A DNA stretch of 47,575 nucleotides from Bacteroidia bacterium (GCA_019695265.1 JAIBAJ010000001.1:98347-145921), one strand, 5' to 3'; positions 16,622 to 25,998 are shown, numbered from the stretch's first letter. Notes: a model not told the origin generated them from the letters alone. Numbers and translations: made by a program.

Positions 16622-19453
16622 ATGGAGTCATTTGTAGAAAGGGTAGCGCAACATATATTAACCAATTATCCGGATCAGATTCACCAATTAGCGGTTGTAT
16701 TTCCCAACCGCAGGGCAGGTACTTTTTTAAAAAGAACCCTGGCTCGTTTGGCCGGTAAACCAATTTGGTCGCCTTCTACTTTTTCAACCGAAGAGTTTAT
16801 GGTAAAACTATCCGGGATGACCTTACTGGATAACCTAAGTGCCTTGTTTAAGCTATACCAGGTTTATACCGAATTGGAAGGAGAGAAAGCCGATACTTTT
16901 GAAAAATTTATGGGCTGGGGGCCGACTTTAGTAAAAGATTTTAATGAAATTGACCTATTTCAAATTGATGCCAGGCAATTGCTGAATTACCTATCAGATG
17001 TAGAAAAATTAAAACAATGGAATGTTGGTGACCCCGAGCCAACTCCTTTGCAAAAAGAATACTTAGAATTTTGGGAAAAGCTTTCAAGTTGGTACCTTGC
17101 CTATACCCAAGTTCTAAAACAAGAAAATAGCGGTTACCAAGGACTCATATTTAGGGAAGTAGCACAATCAAAACTCCGATACACTTCCAATCTTCCATTT
17201 AAGAAAATAATTTTGGCAGGATTTAACGCCCTCAACACCTGCGAAGAAGAGCTATTCTCCTTTTTGATAGAAAGTGGACAAGCAGATATGTTGTGGGATC
17301 TGGATAGCTATTACACCCAAGATCCAATACAAGAAGCCGGGTACAACTTCCGAAAACTCGCTAACAAAGCTGTAATTACCAAGGCAATAAAACCATTAGA
17401 AGTCAATTACTTATCCGAATTACCGAAGAAAATCACCATTACCGGAGTTCCTATGCAAACCGCTCAGGCCAGGTCCATGCAACTGTTGCTGGAAGAATGC
17501 GCCACCCGGGAGTCCATCAGCATTGAAACAGCTATAGTACTTGGAAATGAAGAGTTAATTTATCCGGTTCTATCTTCCATTCCGGTTTCATTGGGAAATT
17601 TCAATGCCACCTTAGGTCTACCATACGGATCTACCAAATCCTTTTCATTCATGATGATAGTGTTGGAATTAATGGAATATTCCAACCTTCATCACCGAAT
17701 TTCAAACCGTTTGCTTTTGTCTTTATGTTTACACCCCTATGCCGAACACTGGTTGGGGATAGAATCCATAAGACAAATACAAAAAAACCTTCAAGAAAAA
17801 AAAATCAAATTTGGCTTCAGCTTTGAGGAACTCATGGACGACATGAGTCCAAAAAATCAAACCAAATTTCAATGGTTGAAAGCCCAAATGTTCAACCCGA
17901 CTGAAACTTGCCAAATTTTAAATAACCTTGTTGAAGAGATTCTGGAGAAATTAAATCTAACTAGCCATTCTGACGACTTGGAAACCGAAGAACAAATTGG
18001 TCAAAATCTATTAAGTCAGGAATTGTACTTCACGAAGGAAATTTTAGAAAAACTAGGTCGGTTTATTCCGTTATTGCCTAGCAACGAAATCAGTCTAAAA
18101 TCATTAATCAAAATCATTAATCTTTTAGCAGCGAAAGAAAGTATTCCCCTCGTTGGAGAGCCATTAAAGGGGCTGCAAGTAATGGGAATGTTAGAAACAC
18201 GGAACCTGGATTTTAAAAACATTTTCCTTCTGGGTTTTAACGAAGGCAAAATTCCATCCGGAGAAAACACCGCTACCTTTATTTCCAACGAATCCCGGTT
18301 TCATTTTGAACTACCAACCCAGCATGAGCGGGATGCAGTTTTCGCTTATCACTTTTATAGATTAATGCAACGTGCTGAGAACATTTGGCTCATTTACGAT
18401 ACGGATGAAGAAAAAGGAGAACCCAGTCGATTTTTGCTTCAGGTAGAAAAGGAATGGTCTAAAATAAATAAGAACCTTAGTATTGAATACAGGAATCCAT
18501 TTCAGCTACCAACTGCTGCAAAGGAGCCCAATTTACTAGTAAAAAAGAATCCAAACCACCTGGAAAGCATTTGGAAAATAGGACAAGAAAATGGCTTTTC
18601 ACCAACTGCTTTAAACTCCTTTAGAAAATGCAGCTTGCAGTATTATCTCAAATACCTGGCACGCATTCAAGGAGAAGAAAGGGAGGAAACCCAATTAGAA
18701 TATAACTTGTTTGGAACCATTATTCATGCTTGTTTAGAAACCTTGTTTACACCCTTTATAGGAACCCGGATTTCGAAAGAAATAGTGGAAATAATTCAAA
18801 GCCGAAGTAATGAAGAGTTAGAACAAAAATTTGAAGAATTAACCCATATTGCAATACAGGATGCCGGAAGATATATCATTGATTTAGAGATTGCAAAAAC
18901 CTATATTTCCAATTATTTGGATAAACTTTCTGAAGAATTAACCCAGGAAACCATCCTTTATACCTTGGAAAAAACCATGGAATGGTGGATAGATTTAGGT
19001 GAAGAAAAGCGAGTAAAAATCAGCGGAAAAACCGACCGAATTGACCGGATTGGCTCGGATTACTTTGTACTAGACTATAAAACCGGAAAAATTGATAAAA
19101 AAGAATTGAATCTTAATGAATGGGAAGAATTGCTTGAAAAACCAAATCTAGACAAGGTTTTCCAATTAATAAGTTATTCCTGGTTATTGAACCGTTCTGA
19201 ACAAGTTCCGCCCGAAGACATTGTACCCGCCTTCATTTCATTTCGAAAGTTAAATGACTGGCACTTGAAACTTACCCTATCACCCGGCATTTCTTCCCAA
19301 ACAGATCGATTAGACAAGGAAAGCCTTGTTAAATTTGAAGAAATTATAAAAACTATATTGAACAATTTGTTGGATATAAATCAAAATTTCACTCAGACCG
19401 AAAACAAGAAAATCTGCGAATCTTGCGATTACAAAAAACTATGTTCCCGATAA
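16622..19453 (+). CDS. AddB-like PD-(D/E)XK nuclease with degenerate helicase domain
   Basis: The 943-residue protein resembles AddB, partner of AddA in double-strand break end processing and recombination. The N-terminus reads VVFPNRRAGTFLKRTLA, the AddB version of a Walker A region without a GKT. An inactive UvrD-like helicase body follows. The C-terminal part has the nuclease core FVLDYKTGK (Asp818, Lys820) and four cysteines for an iron-sulfur staple: Cys670 and C932-x2-C935-x5-C941, the typical AddB arrangement. No addA (UvrD-type helicase) gene is in the window. ATG 16622 follows the MazG stop by 3 nt. Repeats R2 and R1-C lie downstream. Confidence 0.88.
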   Translation: MESFVERVAQHILTNYPDQIHQLAVVFPNRRAGTFLKRTLARLAGKPIWSPSTFSTEEFMVKLSGMTLLDNLSALFKLYQVYTELEGEKADTFEKFMGWGPTLVKDFNEIDLFQIDARQLLNYLSDVEKLKQWNVGDPEPTPLQKEYLEFWEKLSSWYLAYTQVLKQENSGYQGLIFREVAQSKLRYTSNLPFKKIILAGFNALNTCEEELFSFLIESGQADMLWDLDSYYTQDPIQEAGYNFRKLANKAVITKAIKPLEVNYLSELPKKITITGVPMQTAQARSMQLLLEECATRESISIETAIVLGNEELIYPVLSSIPVSLGNFNATLGLPYGSTKSFSFMMIVLELMEYSNLHHRISNRLLLSLCLHPYAEHWLGIESIRQIQKNLQEKKIKFGFSFEELMDDMSPKNQTKFQWLKAQMFNPTETCQILNNLVEEILEKLNLTSHSDDLETEEQIGQNLLSQELYFTKEILEKLGRFIPLLPSNEISLKSLIKIINLLAAKESIPLVGEPLKGLQVMGMLETRNLDFKNIFLLGFNEGKIPSGENTATFISNESRFHFELPTQHERDAVFAYHFYRLMQRAENIWLIYDTDEEKGEPSRFLLQVEKEWSKINKNLSIEYRNPFQLPTAAKEPNLLVKKNPNHLESIWKIGQENGFSPTALNSFRKCSLQYYLKYLARIQGEEREETQLEYNLFGTIIHACLETLFTPFIGTRISKEIVEIIQSRSNEELEQKFEELTHIAIQDAGRYIIDLEIAKTYISNYLDKLSEELTQETILYTLEKTMEWWIDLGEEKRVKISGKTDRIDRIGSDYFVLDYKTGKIDKKELNLNEWEELLEKPNLDKVFQLISYSWLLNRSEQVPPEDIVPAFISFRKLNDWHLKLTLSPGISSQTDRLDKESLVKFEEIIKTILNNLLDINQNFTQTENKKICESCDYKKLCSR

Positions 19454-19531
19454 ATTTAACCTAAAAATGTCATTAGAAATTTTAAACTACGTTTCGAGAC
19501 AAGTGTTAGGATGGTTTTCAAGTATTTTTTA

Positions 19532-19608
19532 CCGAGAGAACATTTTGTAATATCAATTTATATATTAATTTTCTTATGTAAAATTGTAATAACATAATGT
19601 ATCCTCGG
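19532..19608. repeat. Palindrome inside R2, first of tandem pair
   Basis: CCGAGAGAACATTTTGTAAT pairs imperfectly with ATAACATAATGTATCCTCGG across an AT-rich centre. It has the same CCGAG/CTCGG ends as the next palindrome, so both belong to one small family. Confidence 0.75.
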
Positions 19609-19632
19609 CATATTCCTAAATTGGTAAGAATA

Positions 19633-19707
19633 CCGAGAGTACAAAATGTAAGTCCTATGAAGAGTTAATATTTCTTGTAAAATAGGACTAACATTTTGTT
19701 TCCTCGG
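19633..19707. repeat. Palindrome inside R2, second of tandem pair
   Basis: CCGAGAGTACAAAATGTAAG, continuing into TCCTAT, pairs with ATAGGACTAACATTTTGT, continuing into TTCCTCGG. This is a stem of about 26 bp with few mismatches and a loop of roughly 23 nt. It is not followed by a T run, so it is unlike a simple intrinsic terminator. Confidence 0.8.
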
Positions 19708-19889
19708 CACTAACTAACACTAGCTCGGGGTTAACCTGTCTACCCACATCCAAACGCACTTGTCATTTGTTCACTTCGTTTCAAATGATAATTTCGGGAT
19801 TAAGCCGGTAAGTAAAGGTTGGAAATTGTTCCAACTTGCAGTGGACGAATAGATAAAGAAGGTCTTGTGTAACCTATTAAACTATGAGG

Positions 19890-20040
19890 TTGCACCCTCG
19901 GGCAACGATAGAGGCAAGTAGCTCCAAGCCAACGCAGCGTTTAGCGGAGTTGGCTTGGACTACAGCCGATAGCGTGACCCGAACGCCCGTGCAAGGTATT
20001 GGGGTTTAGCAAAACTAGTGTTGGGCGGAGGGGGCCCGCA
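19890..20040. repeat. Dispersed structured repeat R1, copy C (solo half-unit)
   Basis: A single half-unit, ending GGCGGAGGGGGCCCGC at the side facing rocD. It folds as nested stems: TTGCAC/GTGCAA, TCGGG/CCCGA, GTAG/CTAC and an apical stem of eleven pairs, TCCAAGCCAAC with GTTGGCTTGGA. Its partner half is missing; R2 lies in that direction. The outer end is 53 nt from the rocD stop codon. Confidence 0.85.
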
Positions 20041-20093
20041 TACTAGGAATTTAAAAATAAACGATTCGTCTCGGTGGACTTATTCTGCAGACC

Positions 20094-21332
20094 CTAATTA
20101 CCTGACAGTTCCTCCAAACTAGAACGAATAATAGCCACACATTCCAGCAATTGCTCTTCGGTAATACAAAGCGGAGGGGCAAATCGGATGATATTCCCAT
20201 GGGTTGGTTTGGCCAACAATCCCTTTTCTGCCATTTTTAAACAGAGATCCCAAGCACTCTTTCCGGGCTTTTCATCAATTACAATGGCATTAAACAAACC
20301 CTTTCCTCTTACCAAATGTAGAAGATCGCTTTGGGTTTTTCTTAGTTCAGTCCGAAAAATTTCACCCAAGGCATAGGCATTTTGAGCCATATTTTCCTCC
20401 ACTAAAACCTGGAGCGAAGTAATGGCCACAGCACAAGCCAATGGATTTCCGCCGTAGGTACTACCATGCTGACCGGGTTTAATAGTTAACATCACTTCAT
20501 CGTTGGCAAGCACGGCACTAACCGGCAAAACCCCGCCCGATAAAGCTTTACCCAAAATAAGCATATCCGGATGTACCCCTTCATGGTCACAGGCAAGCAT
20601 TTTACCTGTTCGGCAAAGTCCGGATTGGATTTCATCAGCAACAAACAATACATTTGCCTCCTTGCACAAATTGAAACAAGCTTTCAAATAACCTTCATCC
20701 GGCACTACAATTCCGGCTTCCCCTTGAATAGGCTCTACTATAAATGCCGCCACATTCGGATTTTGCAAGGCAAGAGCTAATGCGTTAGAATCGTTGTATG
20801 GAATAATTTGAATACCCCCGGTAAAAGGTCCAAAGTTCGATTTACTATCCGGATCGGTACTTGCAGAAACAATGGTGGTGGTACGACCGTGAAAATTGTT
20901 TTCACAAAAAACTATTACAGCTTCGTCTGTTGCAATTCCTTTAACCTCGTAAGCCCATTTCCTGGCCAATTTAATGGCTGTTTCAACTGCCTCAGCACCT
21001 GAGTTCATTGGCAAAACCTTATCAAACCCAAATAAAGAGGTGATATACTGCGCATATTCACCTAACAAATTATTGTGAAATGCCCGGGAAGTAAGGGTTA
21101 TTTTTTGCGCCTGGCTAATTAGGCTTGCAATAATTTTCGGGTGACAATGACCTTGATTGACAGCACCATAAGCCGATAAAAAATCGAAATACTGTTTACC
21201 TTCCACATCCCAGACATAAACTCCTTCACCTCGCTCCAAAACAACCGGTAGCGGATGGTAATTATGTGCTCCAAATTTTTCTTCAAGCTGAATTAATTCT
21301 TGTGAAAGGCTCATTTCTATTACATTAGACAT
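20094..21332 (-). CDS. rocD: Ornithine aminotransferase
   Basis: RocD transfers the delta-amino group of ornithine to 2-oxoglutarate, giving glutamate semialdehyde and glutamate, in arginine/ornithine and proline metabolism. It is a class III PLP aminotransferase. With ATG 21332 it has 412 residues, the family's length; the frame extends to 21392 but those residues are not family-like. SGAEA is at 111-115, FHGRT at 148-152, [12 protein letters not shown] from Asp233 and the PLP Schiff-base Lys262 in LGKALSGG. The ornithine-type beginning [10 protein letters not shown] separates it from acetylornithine and GABA aminotransferases. A -7 element and a palindrome lie upstream. Confidence 0.93.
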   Translation of the reverse strand: MSNVIEMSLSQELIQLEEKFGAHNYHPLPVVLERGEGVYVWDVEGKQYFDFLSAYGAVNQGHCHPKIIASLISQAQKITLTSRAFHNNLLGEYAQYITSLFGFDKVLPMNSGAEAVETAIKLARKWAYEVKGIATDEAVIVFCENNFHGRTTTIVSASTDPDSKSNFGPFTGGIQIIPYNDSNALALALQNPNVAAFIVEPIQGEAGIVVPDEGYLKACFNLCKEANVLFVADEIQSGLCRTGKMLACDHEGVHPDMLILGKALSGGVLPVSAVLANDEVMLTIKPGQHGSTYGGNPLACAVAITSLQVLVEENMAQNAYALGEIFRTELRKTQSDLLHLVRGKGLFNAIVIDEKPGKSAWDLCLKMAEKGLLAKPTHGNIIRFAPPLCITEEQLLECVAIIRSSLEELSGN

Positions 21333-21347
21333 AAGTTCCGATTTTTG

Positions 21348-21355
21348 CAAAGATA
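21348..21355 (-). promoter_or_regulatory. Candidate -7 promoter element of rocD
   Basis: TATCTTTG on the minus strand, a full TAnnTTTG match, 15 nt before the rocD ATG. The predicted start is near 21341. Confidence 0.55.
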
Positions 21356-21373
21356 AAAGGAAAACCCGACTTA

Positions 21374-21389
21374 CAGGTATAATTACCTG
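21374..21389. promoter_or_regulatory. Palindromic operator candidate upstream of rocD
   Basis: CAGGTATAATTACCTG is an inverted repeat with arms CAGGTA and TACCTG. It is placed about 18 nt upstream of the -7 element, over the expected -33 region, where a repressor or activator dimer could act. Confidence 0.45.
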
Positions 21390-21465
21390 CAAACCTCGCC
21401 AGGCTGCAAACTATTCCTAAATCCAAGCAACAAGTTTTTACAGAACGAAATGGAGTACAAATAGC

Positions 21466-21921
21466 TTACTCAAACCATTCCTGGCTGGAATACTTTCTAT
21501 ATTGAATTAATTTGGCCATGTGAGTAAAAGCCTTTACCAGACCTGCTTCCGATTTCCCATCCGGCTCCAATGCAATTGCCGTTCGAGAAACTTGAGTCTT
21601 TTTACCTGCTTCAGGCAAAACCCTGTCGATGCATTCTGCCTGATCGAATCGGCACTTAATAATTACCTGCTTTTCTTTTATCCCAAAAACAATATCTTCA
21701 GCATTAACGGCCATTAATTCTACCACATCCCTTCGAATAAGTTTCCCATTTTCAAAGCATTCAATTGTTAAGTATCCCTTCTTCACATCAATGGTATATT
21801 TGCCGGATAATTTACCGTTGATGTATTCAATTGTTTTTTCCATACTTACATCCTGCCCGGAAGCGTTATGGGTAAAAACCAAAGAAAGAAAAAGGCTAAA
21901 AAGAATCAAGAGTTTATTCAT
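21466..21921 (-). CDS. Exported protein of unknown function
   Basis: The frame is open from 21942, but ATG 21921 gives a compact signal peptide (MNKLLILFSLFLSLVFTHNASGQ) and 151 residues. The mature part is predicted mixed alpha/beta with two cysteines (ECFENGK and KCRFDQAEC regions) and no recognisable motif. It is divergent from the exported protein at 21976, with only 54 bp between starts, so the two probably share a regulatory region. Function unknown. Confidence 0.8.
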   Translation of the reverse strand: MNKLLILFSLFLSLVFTHNASGQDVSMEKTIEYINGKLSGKYTIDVKKGYLTIECFENGKLIRRDVVELMAVNAEDIVFGIKEKQVIIKCRFDQAECIDRVLPEAGKKTQVSRTAIALEPDGKSEAGLVKAFTHMAKLIQYRKYSSQEWFE

Positions 21922-21975
21922 GTTTCGAACATTCATTAGCAAAAATCGTAGTAATTTCCCTTTTGCCCAAACCTT

Positions 21976-23076
21976 TTGAATATTTTTTCCAGAAATACAG
22001 TTAAATCAGGACTTACCTTGCTAATTATTTTGGCAAGTTCGGTTTATTCCATTGGGCAAAAGGCCAGGTTTTACGGTAAGTTCATTGTTGAAAAGGGAAA
22101 CATGGACAAAGCGGTTATCTATATTACCAAAAACGGTCAAGCGGTTAGAACCATCTATCCGGATGGACAAAAGTTTGAATTTGACTGTGAATTGAATGCA
22201 GATTATATTTTTTCGTTTGAAAAGCCGGGCTACATCACCAAGAAAATTGCTATTAACACCTATGTTTCAGACGATCGAAAGGATGAAGGCTTTGATCCTT
22301 ATCGGTTTTTTGTCTACCTATTTCCTCAGATTGAAGGAGTAAACACGGTTATTTTCAACCAACCCGTTGGGAAAATCATGTACAAAGACGACGAAGATGA
22401 TTTTGGTTTTGATACAGATTACACCAAGAGTATTGAAGCACAAATGAAGGATTTTGAAGCAGATTATAAAAATAAGGAAAAGCAGTTAGAAGCCAATCCG
22501 CCACCGGCAGCAGCGGCACAAGCAGTTCCTACTCCGGTAACACCTGCACCTGCGCCTGCAACATCCAATGCTGCCGCGCCATTGCCTCCACAGCCCGAAG
22601 CATCTCCGAAACCGGTAATAAGCCAATCTAAACCTGCCATTAATCCAGCCATGGAAGAGAATGCAAAAAAATCATTTTCACCCGCTATTGCCGAGGATTA
22701 TAAAAAATTCTCCAATGGCACTGAAGATTTAGAAAAACGCAAACAAATTTTGGCCGCTGAAGACCAGGCCAGAAGAGACCGGGAACTAGCTGCAATGAGT
22801 GAAGACGAAAAAAGAAGAAACCGAGTAGCCGCCAGCATCGAAGAAATGAAACGAAACCAATATCCCAAGCCACCTGAACCCAGTTACCGCAGAACAGAAA
22901 ACTACATTAAGGAAGCAAGAAGAGAAATATTAGAAATCATTTTAACAGGAGAATCCGTATCCACAGTTTATAGAAGAGTAAAATGCGATTTCGGTGGTGA
23001 ATATTATTTCAGAAACAATATCAGCATTTCCAAATGGATGTTTGACAATGCCTTTACCACCAAAATAGGTAAATAA
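21976..23076 (+). CDS. Exported protein with Pro/Ala-rich linker, TTG start
   Basis: The 366-residue frame begins at TTG 21976 and immediately encodes a signal peptide (MNIFSRNTVKSGLTLLIILASS...). Residues about 28-120 look like a beta-sandwich domain (VIYITKNGQAVRTIYPDGQ, then FSFEKPGYITKKI), typical of Bacteroidota envelope proteins that decorate a core structure. Residues about 174-220 are rich in Pro and Ala, and about 245-295 are highly charged and likely helical. The C-terminal 60 residues form a conserved-looking block (YIKEARREILEIILTGE...YYFRNNISISKW). No enzymatic motif is seen. It is divergent from 21466. Confidence 0.8.
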   Translation: MNIFSRNTVKSGLTLLIILASSVYSIGQKARFYGKFIVEKGNMDKAVIYITKNGQAVRTIYPDGQKFEFDCELNADYIFSFEKPGYITKKIAINTYVSDDRKDEGFDPYRFFVYLFPQIEGVNTVIFNQPVGKIMYKDDEDDFGFDTDYTKSIEAQMKDFEADYKNKEKQLEANPPPAAAAQAVPTPVTPAPAPATSNAAAPLPPQPEASPKPVISQSKPAINPAMEENAKKSFSPAIAEDYKKFSNGTEDLEKRKQILAAEDQARRDRELAAMSEDEKRRNRVAASIEEMKRNQYPKPPEPSYRRTENYIKEARREILEIILTGESVSTVYRRVKCDFGGEYYFRNNISISKWMFDNAFTTKIGK

Positions 23077-23098
23077 TCAAATTTCTGAGGTAAAGTCC

Positions 23099-23128
23099 AT
23101 TGCCACTTCAGATTGGGACTTACTTTTG
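23099..23128 (+). promoter_or_regulatory. Promoter of the DUF420/CAMC pair
   Basis: ATTG (23099-23102), an 18-nt spacer and TACTTTTG (23121-23128) fit the -33/-7 pattern. Predicted start near 23135, giving a very short leader to ATG 23142. Confidence 0.5.
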
Positions 23129-23141
23129 CACAAATTTTCTT

Positions 23142-23696
23142 ATGTCAAACTCTTCTCCATTAAATGTTTCGGACAAATTTCTGTTCCGATTTGTAACAGG
23201 GATTTCCATTTTTGTTTTTCTAGTGGTGGTTCTTTTAAACAGAAAACTTATTCCTGTTACCATAGAAACCCCGGATTTTGTGTATTTCCTTCCAAAATTA
23301 AATGCCATTTTAAACGGAACTTGCGCCCTTTTGCTGCTGGTTTCCCTTTACTTTATTAAACAAAAAAACATCGAAATGCATAAGAAGGTCAATTTATTGG
23401 CTTTCATCATTTCCGCTGTATTTTTAGTTTCCTATATCCTATTCCATTACTTTGTAAAAGAAACTTCCTTCGGCGGACAAGGTTCCATCAGGTATGTGTA
23501 CTACACCATACTTATTACCCATATTGTGCTGGCTGCCATTGTTTTACCTTTGGTATTATTATCGTTTCACCGAGGCTTGCAAATGGATGTTGTACGTCAT
23601 CGAAAACTAGTTAGGTTTGCCTATCCAATTTGGTTATATGTGACCATTTCAGGAGTTGTGGTTTATTTGATGATTTCACCTTACTACCAATTTTAA
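23142..23696 (+). CDS. DUF420 membrane protein
   Basis: ATG 23142 (MSNSSPLNVSDKF) is preferred to 23100 because the promoter lies between them; the product is 184 residues. It has five hydrophobic segments, with histidines at or near their ends (KKNIEMHKKVNLLAF, SYILFHYFVKET, ILITHIVLAAIVLPL, MDVVRHRKLVRFAYPIWLY), the pattern of the DUF420 family. In Bacteroidota and Bacilli this family is found beside cytochrome oxidase assembly genes. The exact step is uncertain. The CAMC protein starts 4 nt after its stop, so they form an operon. Confidence 0.9.
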   Translation: MSNSSPLNVSDKFLFRFVTGISIFVFLVVVLLNRKLIPVTIETPDFVYFLPKLNAILNGTCALLLLVSLYFIKQKNIEMHKKVNLLAFIISAVFLVSYILFHYFVKETSFGGQGSIRYVYYTILITHIVLAAIVLPLVLLSFHRGLQMDVVRHRKLVRFAYPIWLYVTISGVVVYLMISPYYQF

Positions 23697-23700
23697 TAAA

Positions 23701-24012
23701 ATGAAACCCAAAACAATTTTGATTTTCGTTGTAGTGTTGGCAACTATTCTTATACTTTCCAATAGCGAACTAATGGCTCAATGTGCCATGTGCAGAGCCA
23801 ACGTAAAAACCAACCTCAACGACAATGATGGAATTGGAGGCGTAGGGCATACCTTAAACAATGCCATTTTGTATTTAATGGCGGTTCCTTACCTGCTGAT
23901 TTCCTCCGTTTTTTATGTATTCAACAAAGAAAAAGTAGATAACTGGGTTACAGCAAAATGGAATTCATTTCGTTCTGGAAGTAAATCCGGAAAAACTTCT
24001 GTAGAGGCTTAA
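23701..24012 (+). CDS. Small membrane protein with CxxC motif (CAMC)
   Basis: The 103-residue protein has an N-terminal signal or anchor segment, then QCAMCRANV with a C-x2-C pair directly after it, and a second membrane segment (LNNAILYLMAVPYLLISSVFYVF). The CxxC would face the periplasm if the first segment is cleaved or a signal anchor, so a metal-binding or redox role in respiratory complex assembly is plausible, in line with the co-transcribed DUF420 gene. Its stop overlaps the trpS stop tail to tail (24009-24012). Confidence 0.85.
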   Translation: MKPKTILIFVVVLATILILSNSELMAQCAMCRANVKTNLNDNDGIGGVGHTLNNAILYLMAVPYLLISSVFYVFNKEKVDNWVTAKWNSFRSGSKSGKTSVEA

Positions 24013-24977
24013 TAACCTAGTTTCTCTTTTACCTTTCCAAGAACTGTTATTGCAATTTTCCTTGCCTTAACGGCACCGATTTTCAATTGTTCATCAATTT
24101 CATCGGGGTTAGCCATTAAATGGGTGTAGATTTTTCTTTCCTCCTGAAATTTTTCAACCAGCACCTCAAACAAAGCCTGTTTAGCATGTCCATAACCAAA
24201 TCCACCTGCTTGGTATTTGGCCCGAATATCAGCGACTTGGCTTGGTTCAGCAACTAATTTATACAAATTGTAAACGTTACAAGTATCCGGGTTTTTTGGT
24301 TCTTCAAGCGGGGTACTATCCGTTTGAATGGATTTAACCACTTTCAGCAATTCCTTCTCAGGCAAGAAAATATCAATGGTATTTCCATAAGATTTACTCA
24401 TTTTTTGGCCATCGGTACCCGGAACAATCATCACCTCTTCCTGAATTTTAGCTTCAGGAATAACCAACACTTCTCCGTAATGAAAATTGAAGGTTCTGGC
24501 AATATCTCTGGTCATTTCCAAATGTTGCTGTTGGTCTTTTCCAACCGGAACTACGTTGGCATCATACAACAAAATATCGGAAGCCATTAAAACCGGATAG
24601 GTAAACAAGCCTGCATTTACATCACTCAATCGCTCAGACTTATCTTTAAAAGAGTGCGCATTAGCAAGCATTGGAAATGGCGTGAAACAATTCAAATACC
24701 AGGTTAATTCGCAAACCTCAGCCATATCACTTTGGCGATACAGCGTATTTTTCTCCGTATCAAAACCAAAGGCCAACCAGGCAGCAGCAACGGCTCTTAC
24801 ATTTCTTTTTCTAAGTTCAGCATCCTTAATGGTGGTTAAAGAATGTAAATCGGCAATAAATAAAAAGGCATCATTGGCGGGGTCGTTGCTCATTTCAATA
24901 GCAGGTCGGATAGCTCCCAAAATATTTCCCAGATGAGGGATACCTGTACTTTGAATTCCGGTTAAAACACGTGGCAT
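24009..24977 (-). CDS. trpS: Tryptophanyl-tRNA synthetase
   Basis: TrpS attaches tryptophan to tRNA-Trp. The 322-residue protein is the normal class Ic size. The HIGH-type signature reads TGIPHLGNILGAI near residue 11, and the KMSKS loop is DGQKMSKSYGN, intact. The start MPRVLTGIQSTG is family-like. It converges with the CAMC gene and shares 4 nt (TTAA) with it at the stop codons. Confidence 0.97.
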   Translation of the reverse strand: MPRVLTGIQSTGIPHLGNILGAIRPAIEMSNDPANDAFLFIADLHSLTTIKDAELRKRNVRAVAAAWLAFGFDTEKNTLYRQSDMAEVCELTWYLNCFTPFPMLANAHSFKDKSERLSDVNAGLFTYPVLMASDILLYDANVVPVGKDQQQHLEMTRDIARTFNFHYGEVLVIPEAKIQEEVMIVPGTDGQKMSKSYGNTIDIFLPEKELLKVVKSIQTDSTPLEEPKNPDTCNVYNLYKLVAEPSQVADIRAKYQAGGFGYGHAKQALFEVLVEKFQEERKIYTHLMANPDEIDEQLKIGAVKARKIAITVLGKVKEKLGY

Positions 24978-25076
24978 GGCTTAAGATTGAGCGCAAAAAT
25001 AACCAATACCTATTACAAATCTGAAATAGACCAATGTTACATGGCAATTGGCTTAGTAAACTGCTTAATTAGTTAG

Positions 25077-25985
25077 CTAAAGAAACTCGGCATTTCTTTT
25101 CAAACCCAACCATCCTGTTCTTTTAACGGCAGATTTAGAAAAAAATCGACTAAAAACCTCCTCCGTTATCTCTTTCCAACCCTCATATTCCAGCATATCC
25201 TCTTTTGGTAAGAAACGAGGCTCGTTGTGTGGTTTCGAAAAGCGATTCCAGGGGCAAACATCCTGGCAGGTATCGCATCCAAACATCCAGTCGTCGAATT
25301 TACCTTTCCATTCAACCGGAATAGCTTCTTTTAATTCAATGGTAAAGTAAGAAATACATTTACTGCCATCTACCACCTGCGGTTGAATAATGGCTTGGGT
25401 AGGACAGGCATCAATACATCGGGTACAAGTACCGCAATAATCCTTTATTGGTCCGTCGGGCTCCAGTTCCAGGTCTATGATTAATTCGGCAATGAAAAAG
25501 AAAGAACCCTGTTGCTTGGTAATCAGGTTGGAATTTTTTCCAATCCATCCTAAACCGGATTTTTGAGCCCAGGCTTTATCCATAACAGGAGCCGAATCAA
25601 CAAAAACCCTCCCCCCCACTTCGCCAATCTCCTCCCGTATCAAACTTAAGAACTCGAACAATTTATCCTTAATTACCATATGATAATCTTCACCATAGGC
25701 ATACTTAGAAATTTTATGGTTAGAGGATTGTTGTTTTTGATCCGGAAAATAATTAAGCAACAGAGAAACAACAGATTTAGCACCTGGCACAAGCAAACGA
25801 GGATCAAGTCTAAGATCAAAATAATTGGCCATGTAAGCCATTTTTCCATGGTAATTATTTGATAACCAAGCTTCTAATCTAGGGGCTTCCTCTTTTAAAA
25901 ACTCTGCTTTAGAAATACCAACATAATCGAAACCAAGGCGTTTGGCAATGGCTTTAATTTGAACAGAATGTTGGAATTGTTTCAT
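25077..25985 (-). CDS. queG: Epoxyqueuosine reductase
   Basis: QueG reduces epoxyqueuosine to queuosine in tRNA, using cobalamin and two [4Fe-4S] clusters. ATG 25985 ([18 protein letters not shown]) is used; the longer frame from 26060 runs through the promoter and is not family-like. The product is 302 residues. Cluster motifs [16 protein letters not shown] and [11 protein letters not shown] are complete. The [22 protein letters not shown] block is a QueG hallmark. QueG and MetH, both cobalamin enzymes, occur in this window, so the host must obtain cobalamin. Confidence 0.95.
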   Translation of the reverse strand: MKQFQHSVQIKAIAKRLGFDYVGISKAEFLKEEAPRLEAWLSNNYHGKMAYMANYFDLRLDPRLLVPGAKSVVSLLLNYFPDQKQQSSNHKISKYAYGEDYHMVIKDKLFEFLSLIREEIGEVGGRVFVDSAPVMDKAWAQKSGLGWIGKNSNLITKQQGSFFFIAELIIDLELEPDGPIKDYCGTCTRCIDACPTQAIIQPQVVDGSKCISYFTIELKEAIPVEWKGKFDDWMFGCDTCQDVCPWNRFSKPHNEPRFLPKEDMLEYEGWKEITEEVFSRFFSKSAVKRTGWLGLKRNAEFL

Positions 25986-25998
25986 AAAAAACGGAAAA

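Larger units (their letters stand above)
19490..19803. repeat. Dispersed repeat R2, copy 1 (interrupted)
   Basis: CGTTTCGAGACAAGTG, GGATGGTTTTCA, CTAACTAACACT and TTCACTTCGTTTCAAATGA occur in the same order as at 46970-47120. A conserved stem TCATTTG (19763-19769) with CAAATGA (19782-19788) is present in both copies. This copy is interrupted by about 178 bp holding two palindromes (19532-19608 and 19633-19707). No reading frame is apparent. Confidence 0.75.
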
